A stretch of DNA of 6,583 nucleotides from Rhodoferax sp. UBA4409 (GTDB lineage: Bacteria; Pseudomonadota; Gammaproteobacteria; Burkholderiales; Burkholderiaceae_C): NCBI GenBank assembly GCA_002390825.1, contig DGQR01000050.1, forward strand, positions 1 to 6,583, written 5' to 3'. Below the pieces are notes generated by a model. The model worked only from the letters and a program-made list of their open reading frames with translations, searched no databases and was not told where the DNA came from. Positions 1 through 6,188 of this stretch are shown piece after piece (the stretch's first letter is position 1; the number at the start of each line of letters is the position of its first letter). The translations under genes and the position numbers were made by a program.

Positions 1-1
1 G

Positions 2-814
2 GAGCGCGCCAAAGAGCTGATTGCCGGTGGCGATTTCATGCAGGTGCAGGTGGGGCAGCGCATCAAGAAGCGCTACACCGCGTCGCCGCTGAGCCTGTAC
101 CGTGCCCTGCGCACGCTGAACCCCAGCCCGTACATGTATTTCTACAACTTCGGGGACTTTCAAGTGGTGGGCGCTTCGCCGGAGATTTTGGTCCGCCAAG
201 AACAAATCACCGTGGGCGACAAGCCCGGTACCAAAGTCACCATCCGCCCTCTGGCCGGCACCCGCCCGCGTGGTGCGACCCCTGAGCTGGACAAGGCGGC
301 CGAGGTGGAGTTGATCAACGACCCCAAGGAGCGCGCCGAGCATGTGATGCTGATCGACCTGGCCCGCAACGACATCGGCCGCATTGCCGAAATCGGCTCT
401 GTGAAGGTGACCGATGCTTTCATCGTCGAGCGCTACAGCCATGTGATGCACATCGTGAGTAACGTCGAGGGCACCCTGAACGCCGGCATGACCAGCATGG
501 ACGTGCTCAAGGCCACTTTCCCGGCCGGCACACTCACCGGCGCACCCAAGGTGCATGCCATGGAGTTGATCGACCAGTTGGAGCCGATCAAGCGCGGCAT
601 TTATGGCGGCGCCTGCGGTTATCTGAGCTACGCGGGCGACATGGATGTGGCGATTGCCATCCGCACCGGCATCATCAAAGACCAGATGCTGTATGTGCAG
701 GCCGCAGCCGGCGTGGTGGCCGACAGCGTGCCCGAGCTGGAGTGGAAAGAAACCGAGGCGAAGGCCCGTGCATTGCTGCGCGCCGCCGAACTGGTGGAGG
801 AGGGTCTGCAATGA
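2..814 (+). CDS. trpE: Anthranilate synthase component I (C-terminal part, 5' end outside window)
   Basis: Catalytic subunit of anthranilate synthase. With TrpG it converts chorismate and glutamine (or ammonia) to anthranilate, pyruvate and glutamate, the first step of tryptophan synthesis in the cytoplasm. The frame is open from base 2, and the residues before the Met at 38 (ERAKELIAGGDF) already match the family, so this is a truncated gene and 38 is not its start. About 270 residues of a protein usually near 500 are present, which is most of the chorismate-binding domain. Visible motifs are IRPLAGTRPRG (about 241-273), the DLARNDIGR stretch near 356-384, the FPAGTLTGAPK signature at 518-550, and GIYGGACGY near 595-620. 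The N-terminal region that would carry the feedback site is missing, so regulation cannot be judged. The TGA stop at 812-814 overlaps the ATG of the next gene (ATGA). PabB and isochorismate synthases are relatives, but the trpG/trpD/trpC context settles the name. Confidence 0.97.
   Translation, partial: ERAKELIAGGDFMQVQVGQRIKKRYTASPLSLYRALRTLNPSPYMYFYNFGDFQVVGASPEILVRQEQITVGDKPGTKVTIRPLAGTRPRGATPELDKAAEVELINDPKERAEHVMLIDLARNDIGRIAEIGSVKVTDAFIVERYSHVMHIVSNVEGTLNAGMTSMDVLKATFPAGTLTGAPKVHAMELIDQLEPIKRGIYGGACGYLSYAGDMDVAIAIRTGIIKDQMLYVQAAAGVVADSVPELEWKETEAKARALLRAAELVEEGLQ
796..804 (+). promoter_or_regulatory. Strong Shine-Dalgarno for the chorismate mutase gene
   Basis: The purine run GGAGGAGGG lies inside the last codons of trpE, six bases before the ATG at 811. 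It fixes the start of the small gene at 811. The upstream in-frame Met at 742 lies deep inside trpE and has no such site. Confidence 0.75.
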
Positions 815-1143
815 GCCTGCTACACAAAGACCTGCCCCAGGCCCGGCACTGCGAGACCATGACCGAGGTGCGCAGCCATATCGACGCCCTCGATGAACGG
901 ATCACCGCCTTGCTGGTCGAGCGGACGCACTACATGAGCCAAGCGGCCCGTATCAAACAGGATGTGACCAAAGTGCATGACCAGGAGCGGATTGAATTCA
1001 TTGCCGCCCGGGTGCGCCGCATGGCTACCGAGCTGGGTGGGCAGCCTGATGTGCTGGAAGCCGCCTACCGCGCCCTGATGGACGCTTCGATTGCATTTGA
1101 GCATCGGGAGTTTGCCCGTTTGCGCCAAGGAGAAACCGTATGA
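811..1143 (+). CDS. Chorismate mutase, AroQ class (PchB-like small all-helical type)
   Basis: A 110-residue protein with the small helical chorismate mutase fold, which rearranges chorismate to prephenate for Phe and Tyr synthesis. Helix 1 holds VRSHIDALDERITALLVER (about 20-38), which matches the family pattern R-x2-ID-x-(I/L)D-x2-I-x2-LL-x-ER. Candidate substrate-binding residues, aligned by eye to the E. coli mutase domain, are Arg21, Arg38, Lys49 (RIKQ), Asp57 and Arg60 (HDQER). The C-terminal helix DASIAFEHREF (91-101) has Glu97 where the E. coli enzyme has a catalytic Gln. No signal peptide is visible, so it should be cytoplasmic, unlike secreted AroQ-gamma enzymes. It is a stand-alone domain, not fused to prephenate dehydratase or DAHP synthase. 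It overlaps trpE upstream and trpG downstream by ATGA junctions and so is probably translationally coupled to both. Isochorismate pyruvate-lyase (PchB) has the same fold, but no isochorismate synthase or siderophore gene is nearby, so the mutase call is favoured. Confidence 0.85.
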   Translation: MSLLHKDLPQARHCETMTEVRSHIDALDERITALLVERTHYMSQAARIKQDVTKVHDQERIEFIAARVRRMATELGGQPDVLEAAYRALMDASIAFEHREFARLRQGETV

Positions 1144-1715
1144 AACTCGTGATGATCGACAACTACGACTCGTTCACTTTCAACATCGTGCAGTACTTCG
1201 GTGAACTCGGTGCCGAGGTCGAGGTGTTCCGCAACGACGAGATCACCCTCGAAGGCATTGCCGCACGCGGAGCCGACCGGCTGGTGATCTCGCCCGGCCC
1301 CTGCTCACCCAACGAGGCAGGGATTTCGGTGCCCGCGATCCGCCATTTCATGGGCAAGCTGCCGATTCTGGGTGTGTGCCTCGGGCACCAGAGCATTGGC
1401 GCAGCCCTGGGGGGCAAGATCATCCGCGCACAGGAGTTGATGCACGGCAAAACCAGTGTGATCACCACCACGCAAGAAGGTGTTTTCGCCGGCCTGCCGG
1501 AGAAATTCACCGTCAACCGTTACCACTCTCTGGCGATTGAGCGCGCGAGCTGCCCGCAAGAGCTGGCGGTCACCGCGTGGACGGATGATGGCGAGATCAT
1601 GGGGGTGCGCCACAAGAACCTGCCGCACGCAGTGCGCATGGAGGGGGTGCAGTTCCACCCCGAGAGCATCCTCACCGAGCATGGCCATGCCATGCTGAAG
1701 AACTTTCTGCAATAA
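1140..1715 (+). CDS. trpG: Anthranilate synthase component II, glutamine amidotransferase
   Basis: A class I (triad) glutamine amidotransferase of 191 residues, the usual length for stand-alone TrpG. It hydrolyses glutamine and channels ammonia to TrpE. The N-terminus MKLVMIDNYDSFTFN is typical. SPGPCSP (51-57) forms the oxyanion-hole region. The nucleophile is Cys80 in GVCLGHQ, and the triad is completed by His173 and Glu175 in QFHPES. It is not fused to TrpD, unlike the enterobacterial TrpGD protein. The ATG at 1140 overlaps the stop of the chorismate mutase gene, and AAGGAG at 1127-1132 sits seven bases upstream, so the start is firm. In many bacteria the same subunit also serves PabB in folate synthesis. 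No separate PabA is visible here, so that dual use is possible but not shown. Confidence 0.97.
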   Translation: MKLVMIDNYDSFTFNIVQYFGELGAEVEVFRNDEITLEGIAARGADRLVISPGPCSPNEAGISVPAIRHFMGKLPILGVCLGHQSIGAALGGKIIRAQELMHGKTSVITTTQEGVFAGLPEKFTVNRYHSLAIERASCPQELAVTAWTDDGEIMGVRHKNLPHAVRMEGVQFHPESILTEHGHAMLKNFLQ

Positions 1716-1727
1716 ACCGGTAGGCGG

Positions 1728-1784
1728 GTAGCTATTGTTTTAATAGCTACTCGCGCAATTTCCATAAGCGCCAGAGGCTCAAAT
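1728..1784 (+). repeat. Copy A of a short interspersed repeat, intergenic, with perfect hairpin
   Basis: This element fills the gap between trpG and ltaE. Its left part is a perfect 9-bp inverted repeat, GTAGCTATT (1728-1736) and AATAGCTAC (1742-1750), around the 5-base loop GTTTT. Its right part runs through GCGCA, AAGCGCC and AGAGGCTCAAAT up to the ATG of ltaE. The blocks AATAG, GCGCA, GAGGC and AAAT recur in the same order at 3183-3239 inside the exporter gene. I recall this kind of sequence as a frequent small repeat in Comamonadaceae genomes, but have not searched for it. No T-run follows the hairpin, so it is not an intrinsic terminator of the standard kind, although it could stabilise or process the mRNA between trpG and ltaE. 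Confidence 0.7.
1773..1777 (+). promoter_or_regulatory. Ribosome binding site of ltaE supplied by repeat copy A
   Basis: AGAGG lies five bases before the ATG at 1783 and is the only purine-rich Shine-Dalgarno-like block there. It is part of the conserved right end of the repeat (GAGGC..AAAT), so the repeat appears to provide the translation start signal of the downstream gene. Confidence 0.6.
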
Positions 1785-2865
1785 GACTCCTATTGTTGAC
1801 TTGCGTAGCGACACCGTGACCCGCCCGACCGCCGCCATGCGCGATGCCATGTGGGCCGCGCCGGTGGGCGACGATGTGTTTGGTGATGACCCCAGTGTCA
1901 ATGCGCTGCAGGACAAGCTGGCTGCCTTGCTCGGTTTCGAGGCGGCGTTGTTTATGCCCACCGGCACCCAGAGCAATTTGTGCGGTCTGATGGCGCACTG
2001 CGGCCGGGGGGACGAATACATCGTCGGTCAAATGGCCCACACCTACCGCTACGAGGGCGGCGGCGCTGCGGTGCTCGGCAGCATTCAACCCCAGCCGCTC
2101 GCGCAAGATGCGGGCGGGCAAATGGCGCTGGCCGACATTGCGGCCGCGATCAAACCCGATGACTGCCACTTCGCCCGCACCCGCCTGCTGTGCCTGGAAA
2201 ACACCTGGAACGGCAACCCCATGCCCGCAAGCTACCTGGAGCAGGCAACCGCACTGGCGCGGGAGCGCGGTCTCGCGGTGCACCTGGATGGCGCGCGCCT
2301 GTTCAATGCGGCGGTAGCAACCCGCCAAGCGGGTGAAACCGCCCTGGCGTCTGCCCGCCGGATAGCGGGTTACTTTGACAGCGTGTCGGTGTGCTTCAGC
2401 AAGGGCTTGGGCGCGCCTGTGGGCTCAGCCTTGTGTGGCAGCCGCGAGCTGATCACCCGTGCCCACCGCATCCGCAAGATGGCGGGTGGCGGCATGCGCC
2501 AAGCGGGTTTTCTGGCGGCGGCAGCCAGCTTTGCGCTGGACCACCATGTGGAGCGTTTGGCAGACGATCATGCGCTGGCACAGCGCCTGGCCGCGGGCCT
2601 GCACGGGATCGACGGCTTGCAGGTGCGCTCGGCCAACACCAACATCGTGTTTGTGGATGTGGAGCAGGGCCGTGGCCCGGCTCTGCTGGCCCACCTGAAG
2701 GAGCGCGGCGTGTTGGCCACCGGGCTGATTGGTCTGCGCTTCGTGACCCACCTGGACGTGGACGCTGCGGGTATCGACCGCGCCATCGAAGCGGTGCGCA
2801 GTTTCTTTGCCCAGGCCGTGTCGTCCGCACCGGCTGCTGCGCTGCCCGGCGCCGCGGTCTACTAA
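1783..2865 (+). CDS. ltaE: Low-specificity L-threonine aldolase (PLP-dependent)
   Basis: A fold-type I PLP enzyme of the beta-eliminating lyase/threonine aldolase family. It cleaves L-threonine or L-allo-threonine to glycine and acetaldehyde in the cytoplasm. The N-terminus VDLRSDTVTRPT (5-16) is the family signature, followed by GDDVFGDDPSV (29-39). MPTGTQSN (58-65) is the cofactor phosphate-binding stretch. His86 in QMAHTYRYEGG corresponds to the active-site His that stacks on PLP. HLDGARLFNA (about 167-176) supplies the Asp for the pyridine nitrogen and an Arg for substrate. Lys207 in CFSKGLGAPVG is the Schiff-base lysine. At 360 residues it is slightly longer than the E. coli enzyme, ending in an Ala/Pro-rich tail (from about residue 342) with no recognised role. 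It is not a tryptophan enzyme, yet it lies in the same direction between trpG and trpD and is followed at 15 bases by an amino-acid exporter gene. Stereospecificity cannot be told from sequence; the L-type fold is clear. Confidence 0.93.
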   Translation: MTPIVDLRSDTVTRPTAAMRDAMWAAPVGDDVFGDDPSVNALQDKLAALLGFEAALFMPTGTQSNLCGLMAHCGRGDEYIVGQMAHTYRYEGGGAAVLGSIQPQPLAQDAGGQMALADIAAAIKPDDCHFARTRLLCLENTWNGNPMPASYLEQATALARERGLAVHLDGARLFNAAVATRQAGETALASARRIAGYFDSVSVCFSKGLGAPVGSALCGSRELITRAHRIRKMAGGGMRQAGFLAAAASFALDHHVERLADDHALAQRLAAGLHGIDGLQVRSANTNIVFVDVEQGRGPALLAHLKERGVLATGLIGLRFVTHLDVDAAGIDRAIEAVRSFFAQAVSSAPAAALPGAAVY

Positions 2866-2880
2866 GCGGAGGCGCGCGGG

Positions 2881-3543
2881 ATGCTCGCAGAGCTGGGAAT
2901 CGAGCACCTTGGTTGGTTTGTGCTGTCGGGCTGGTTGCTGAACCTGACCCCGGGCCCCGATGTGCTCTACATCGTGAGTAGCGCCCTGCGCAGCGGGGTG
3001 CGGGCGGGCATCGTGGCGGCTTTGGGGATCACGGCCGGTTGCTTTGTGCACATTGTGGCGGCCGGCTTGGGGGTGAGCGCGCTGATGGCGACCTCGGCCA
3101 TGGCGTTCAGTGTGCTCAAGTGGGTGGGGGCGGCCTACTTGCTGTACGTGGGTGTACGGCTGCTCCTGTCCAAGGCACCGGATGCTATCAAAATAGAAGC
3201 GGGCAGCGCAGATTCGGTGAAGGCTGGAGGCCTAAAATCTTTGTTTTTCAGAGGCTTTTGGACGAACGCACTCAACCCCAAAGTGGCGCTGTTCTTCTTG
3301 GCCTTTGTGCCGCAGTTCATTACGCCGGGCGCTGCGCATCCCACGGTGGCTTTTCTGCTGCTAGGGGTGCTGTTCAATCTCAACGCCATCCCGGTCAATA
3401 TCGGTTACGCCGTCCTGGCGGCTTGGGCCGCGCGGCGAACCGCTGCGATCCAGAGGGGCATGCATTGGCTGGACCGGCTGGCCGGCGCCTTGTTTGTCGG
3501 TTTCGGAATCAAATTGGCGCTGAGTGCAGCGCCCAAAGTCTAA
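2881..3543 (+). CDS. LysE/RhtB family amino-acid exporter
   Basis: A 220-residue hydrophobic protein of the inner membrane, of the family that exports amino acids such as lysine, threonine or homoserine using the ion gradient. The hallmark NLTPGPDVLY (21-30) sits after a first membrane segment (about 11-24). Further hydrophobic segments lie at about 43-63, 67-95, 134-149, 156-181 and 198-214. The family-typical RGFWTNALNPKVALFFLAFVPQF runs from 124 to 146 (first residues RGFWTNALNPK). GGAGG at 2868-2872, eight bases upstream, supports the start. Residues 101-120, between the third segment and the NALNPK motif, are encoded by an in-frame copy of a short genomic repeat and look like an extension of the cytoplasmic loop. 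The substrate is unknown. Pairing with threonine aldolase suggests threonine or a related amino acid, while its place in the trp operon suggests an aromatic compound; neither is proven. Confidence 0.9.
   Translation: MLAELGIEHLGWFVLSGWLLNLTPGPDVLYIVSSALRSGVRAGIVAALGITAGCFVHIVAAGLGVSALMATSAMAFSVLKWVGAAYLLYVGVRLLLSKAPDAIKIEAGSADSVKAGGLKSLFFRGFWTNALNPKVALFFLAFVPQFITPGAAHPTVAFLLLGVLFNLNAIPVNIGYAVLAAWAARRTAAIQRGMHWLDRLAGALFVGFGIKLALSAAPKV
3183..3239 (+). repeat. Copy B of the interspersed repeat, inside the exporter gene and in frame
   Basis: The sequence begins TGCTATCAAAATAGAAGC (3183-3200) and ends GGAGGCCTAAAAT (3226-3238). It matches copy A at the AATAG, AGCGCA, GAGGC and AAAT blocks in the same order and spacing. 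Here it is translated without a stop as part of residues 101-120 of the exporter (opening residues DAIKIEAGSA). GCTAT and the following ATAG form only an imperfect short hairpin. I judge it related to copy A by eye; an alignment against other copies in the genome would confirm the borders. Confidence 0.6.
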
Positions 3544-3547
3544 GGAG
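3542..3547 (+). promoter_or_regulatory. Ribosome binding site of trpD, overlapping the exporter stop codon
   Basis: AAGGAG starts within the TAA stop of the exporter gene and lies six bases before the ATG at 3554. It decides between that Met and an earlier in-frame Met at 3524, which is inside the exporter gene and lacks a site. Termination of the exporter and initiation of trpD are therefore likely coupled. Confidence 0.75.
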
Positions 3548-3553
3548 TCAGCT

Positions 3554-4597
3554 ATGCCGCACACCGTCAAAATCACCCCCCAAGAGGCCTTGCAGCGCAC
3601 CATCGAACACCGTGAAATCTTTCACGACGAGATGCTGCACCTGATGCGCCAGATCATGTCCGGCGAGATGTCTCCCGTCATGATGGCAGCCATCATTACT
3701 GGCCTGCGCGTCAAAAAGGAAACCATCGGCGAAATTACCGCCGCCGCGCAGGTGATGCGCGAGTTTTCTACCAAGGTGGAGGTCGCGGACAAAACCAATC
3801 TGGTGGACATCGTGGGCACCGGCGGCGACGGCAGCCACACTTTCAACATCTCCACCTGCAGCATGTTTGTGGCCGCGGCGGCAGGTGCCAAGGTCAGCAA
3901 GCATGGCGGGCGCAGCGTGAGCAGCAAAAGCGGCAGCGCCGATGTGTTGGAGGCGTTGGGCCTGAACATCAACCTCAAGCCCGAGCAGATCGCCCAGTGC
4001 GTGGCGGAGCAGGGCATCGGCTTCATGTTCGCGCCCAACCACCACCCTGCCATGAAAAATGTGGCTCCGGTGCGCAAGGAAATGGGTGTGCGCACCATCT
4101 TTAACATCCTGGGCCCGCTGACCAACCCGGCCGGTGCCCCCAACATCCTCATGGGCGTGTTCCACGCCGATTTGGTGGGGATTCAGGTGCGCGCTTTGCA
4201 GCGCTTGGGCGCGGAACACGCTATCGTGGTCTACGGCCGTGATGGCATGGACGAGGTGAGCCTGGGCGCCGGCACGCTGGTGGGTGAGCTCAAGAACGGC
4301 GAAATCCGCGAATACGAAATCCACCCCGAAGACTTTGGCATGGTCATGGCCAGTAACCGGGCCTTGAAAGTGGAAACCGCAGAGGACTCCAAAGCCATGT
4401 TGATGGGTGTGCTGAACAACCAAAGCGGGCCGGCCAAAGACATTGTGGTCTTGAACGCCGGTGTCGCACTTTATGCCGCCAATGTGGCGGCTTCTATGGA
4501 AGCCGGCATCAAGCTTGCGCAAGCTGCTATTGAATCAGGAGCGGCGGAGGCCAAGCTGGATGCGCTGGTAGCCCTGAGTGCCCGGCTCGCGAACTAA
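3554..4597 (+). CDS. trpD: Anthranilate phosphoribosyltransferase
   Basis: Transfers phosphoribosyl from PRPP to anthranilate, giving phosphoribosyl-anthranilate, the second step of tryptophan synthesis, in the cytoplasm. The 347-residue length is normal for a stand-alone TrpD. An N-terminal helical region (1-80) precedes DIVGTGGDGSHTFNIST (85-101), the glycine-rich PRPP-binding loop. KHGGRSVSSKSGSAD (116-130) is the second PRPP/anthranilate signature. NHHPAMKNVAPVRKEMGVRT (162-181) carries the anthranilate-contacting Arg, and NILGPLTNPA follows. DGMDEVSL (230-237) holds the Asp-Glu pair that binds magnesium. The chosen start at 3554 has an ideal ribosome binding site; a longer version from 3524 would add ten residues overlapping the exporter. 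The C-terminal helix (KLAQAAIESGAAEAKL) is normal for the family. trpC follows after 15 bases. All expected residues are present, so it should be active. Confidence 0.97.
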   Translation: MPHTVKITPQEALQRTIEHREIFHDEMLHLMRQIMSGEMSPVMMAAIITGLRVKKETIGEITAAAQVMREFSTKVEVADKTNLVDIVGTGGDGSHTFNISTCSMFVAAAAGAKVSKHGGRSVSSKSGSADVLEALGLNINLKPEQIAQCVAEQGIGFMFAPNHHPAMKNVAPVRKEMGVRTIFNILGPLTNPAGAPNILMGVFHADLVGIQVRALQRLGAEHAIVVYGRDGMDEVSLGAGTLVGELKNGEIREYEIHPEDFGMVMASNRALKVETAEDSKAMLMGVLNNQSGPAKDIVVLNAGVALYAANVAASMEAGIKLAQAAIESGAAEAKLDALVALSARLAN

Positions 4598-4612
4598 ACA
4601 ACAGGAAACATC

Positions 4613-5401
4613 ATGAGCGACATTCTCGACAAAATCGTAGCCGTCAAACACCAGGAAGTGGCGGCCGCTATCCGCCGTAAATCATTGGACATTGTGCGAG
4701 CCGACGCGGAATCGCGGGTGCTGACACGCGACTTCGTGGGCGCGCTACGCAGCAAGATTTCGGCAGGAAAACCGGCGGTGATTGCCGAGGTGAAAAAGGC
4801 CAGTCCTTCCAAGGGCGTGATCCGGGAAGACTTCATTCCTGCGGATATTGCGCAGAGCTATGCAGAGCATGGCGCGGCGTGTTTGTCGGTGCTGACCGAT
4901 GTGCAGTTTTTTCAGGGCGAGGTGGACTACCTCAAGCAAGCGCGCGCCAGCTGCCAGTTGCCGGTATTGCGCAAAGATTTCATGGTCGATCCCTATCAAA
5001 TTTATGAATCGCGCGCCATGGGCGCTGACGCCATCCTGCTAATTGCTGCGTGCCTGGACGATGCGCAAATGAAAGACCTGGAAGCAATTGCTCTCAGCCT
5101 CGATATGGCGGTGCTGGTGGAGGTCCATGACCAAGCCGAGTTGGAGCGTGCCTTAAAGCTCAAAACGCCGTTGCTGGGCATCAACAACCGCAATTTGAAA
5201 ACGTTCGAAGTGACGCTGGACACCACGCTCGCCTTGCGGGCCATGGTGCCGGCGGACAAGCTCTTGGTAACCGAGAGCGGCATTCACACCCGGGACGATG
5301 TTTTGCGCATGGGCGCTGCCGGTGTGAACGCATTTCTGGTGGGCGAGGCGTTCATGCGGGCGCCAGAGCCCGGTGAGGCGCTGGAAGCGCTGTTCGGCTG
5401 A
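4613..5401 (+). CDS. trpC: Indole-3-glycerol phosphate synthase
   Basis: A single-domain (beta/alpha)8 barrel of 262 residues that decarboxylates and cyclises 1-(o-carboxyphenylamino)-1-deoxyribulose 5-phosphate to indole-3-glycerol phosphate. It is not fused to TrpF, unlike the E. coli TrpCF protein. Catalytic residues, placed from the family, are Glu59 and Lys61 in IAEVKKASPSKG, Lys121 in VLRKDFMVDPYQI, Glu170 in LVEVHDQ, Asn191 in GINNRNL and Glu221 in TESGI. The phosphate is held by the Ser of SPSKG, ESGI and the GVNAFLVGEA loop near 237-246. AGGAA at 4603-4607, five bases before the ATG, supports the start. It sits 15 bases after trpD and only 5 bases before ung, consistent with one transcript. 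Confidence 0.97.
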   Translation: MSDILDKIVAVKHQEVAAAIRRKSLDIVRADAESRVLTRDFVGALRSKISAGKPAVIAEVKKASPSKGVIREDFIPADIAQSYAEHGAACLSVLTDVQFFQGEVDYLKQARASCQLPVLRKDFMVDPYQIYESRAMGADAILLIAACLDDAQMKDLEAIALSLDMAVLVEVHDQAELERALKLKTPLLGINNRNLKTFEVTLDTTLALRAMVPADKLLVTESGIHTRDDVLRMGAAGVNAFLVGEAFMRAPEPGEALEALFG

Positions 5402-5406
5402 CCCGC

Positions 5407-6141
5407 ATGCAGTTTTCGCTGCTGCCGGATGACGGGGGCGCGCCAGCCTTTGCGAGCTCGCAATTGCAGTCTGCTGATCCCGGGCGGTGGCCGGTTCATC
5501 AGAGTTGGCAGGCCGTCACCTATCCATTTTTCTCGGGCGCTGTGGGCCAAGGGCTCCTCGCATTCCTGGAGCAGCGCTTGGCGGCGGGCGCGGTTATTTT
5601 TCCTCCGCAGCCAATGCGTGCCTTGGAGCTCACGCCGTTGAACTCCGTCAGAGTGATCATCCTCGGGCAAGACCCCTACCATGGCCGCGGCCAAGCGGAG
5701 GGCCTTGCTTTTTCGGTGGCGCCCGGAGTCGCTGTGCCGCCCTCTTTGCGCAATATTTTCAAGGAGTTGGCACGCGAGCCTCTCGCTCTCGATGGCTGCT
5801 TTACGATCACGCAGGGCAGCCTGTTGTCGTGGGCAAGTCGGGGTGTCTTGCTGCTCAACACCTGCTTAACGGTGGAGGAGGGAAAGCCCGCTAGCCATGC
5901 ACGCCGCGGTTGGGAGACCCTCACGGATGCGGTCATCAGCGCGGTATCGGGCGCCCCGGGTCCTGTGATTTTCATGCTCTGGGGGGCGTATGCCCAAAGC
6001 AAGCGCGCGCTGATAGACGAGGCTCGCCATACCGTGTTGTGCGCGAATCATCCCTCTCCGCTTTCTGCCTCGCGTCCACCTGTTCCCTTCATCGGGTGTG
6101 GCCATTTTTCTGAGGCAAACCGGATCTTGTCCGCAGAGTGA
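5407..6141 (+). CDS. ung: Uracil-DNA glycosylase, family 1
   Basis: Removes uracil from DNA after cytosine deamination or dUMP misincorporation, starting base excision repair. The protein has 244 residues, and all family-1 motifs are present. GQDPYHG at 87-93 has the water-activating Asp89 and Tyr91, which blocks thymine. Phe102 lies in the uracil pocket. LLLNTCLTVEEGKPASH (148-164) has the uracil-reading Asn151. VIFMLWGAYAQSK lies at 187-199, and HPSPLSA at 215-221 carries the catalytic His215 and the intercalating Leu219. The stretch after it (SRPPVPFIGCGHF) is a few residues longer than in E. coli. The N-terminal 35 residues are poorly conserved. The ATG at 5407 is 5 bases after the trpC stop, with no clear Shine-Dalgarno sequence, so translation probably relies on coupling to trpC. 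The codon use looks somewhat less GC-biased than in the trp genes. A DNA repair gene ending a trp operon has no obvious pathway link. Confidence 0.96.
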   Translation: MQFSLLPDDGGAPAFASSQLQSADPGRWPVHQSWQAVTYPFFSGAVGQGLLAFLEQRLAAGAVIFPPQPMRALELTPLNSVRVIILGQDPYHGRGQAEGLAFSVAPGVAVPPSLRNIFKELAREPLALDGCFTITQGSLLSWASRGVLLLNTCLTVEEGKPASHARRGWETLTDAVISAVSGAPGPVIFMLWGAYAQSKRALIDEARHTVLCANHPSPLSASRPPVPFIGCGHFSEANRILSAE

Positions 6142-6188
6142 TTCGTCCCGGATGCTGGGCGCCCAAGAATTATTTCAGTGCAATTTGC

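Noticed and set aside
742..811. Longer start for the chorismate mutase at Met 742
   Set aside because: It would overlap trpE by 73 bases and has no ribosome binding site. The ATG at 811 has a strong one and gives the normal domain length.
1728..1750. The trpG-ltaE hairpin as an intrinsic terminator
   Set aside because: The stem is AT-rich, with its T-run in the loop and not after the stem, and GC-rich sequence follows.
2322..2508. Two occurrences of CGCCAAGCGGGT inside ltaE
   Set aside because: It is a short direct match of common codons in a GC-rich gene, with no sign of duplication around it.
3548..4522. 324-codon minus-strand open frame opposite trpD
   Set aside because: It is a long shadow frame caused by GC-rich codon bias in trpD. 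It is rich in His/Ala/Asp/Gly with no recognisable domain, while trpD on the plus strand is unambiguous.
4521..4553. Possible third copy of the repeat near the end of trpD (GCTGCTATTGAATCAGGAGC then GGAGGCCAA)
   Set aside because: The resemblance is partial, and the encoded C-terminal helix is normal in length and residues for TrpD, so chance similarity in conserved coding sequence is the simpler explanation.
6156..6165. Palindrome TGGGCGCCCA after ung as a transcription terminator
   Set aside because: There is no room for a loop without breaking the stem to three or four pairs, and no T-run follows directly, so it is not a convincing intrinsic terminator.
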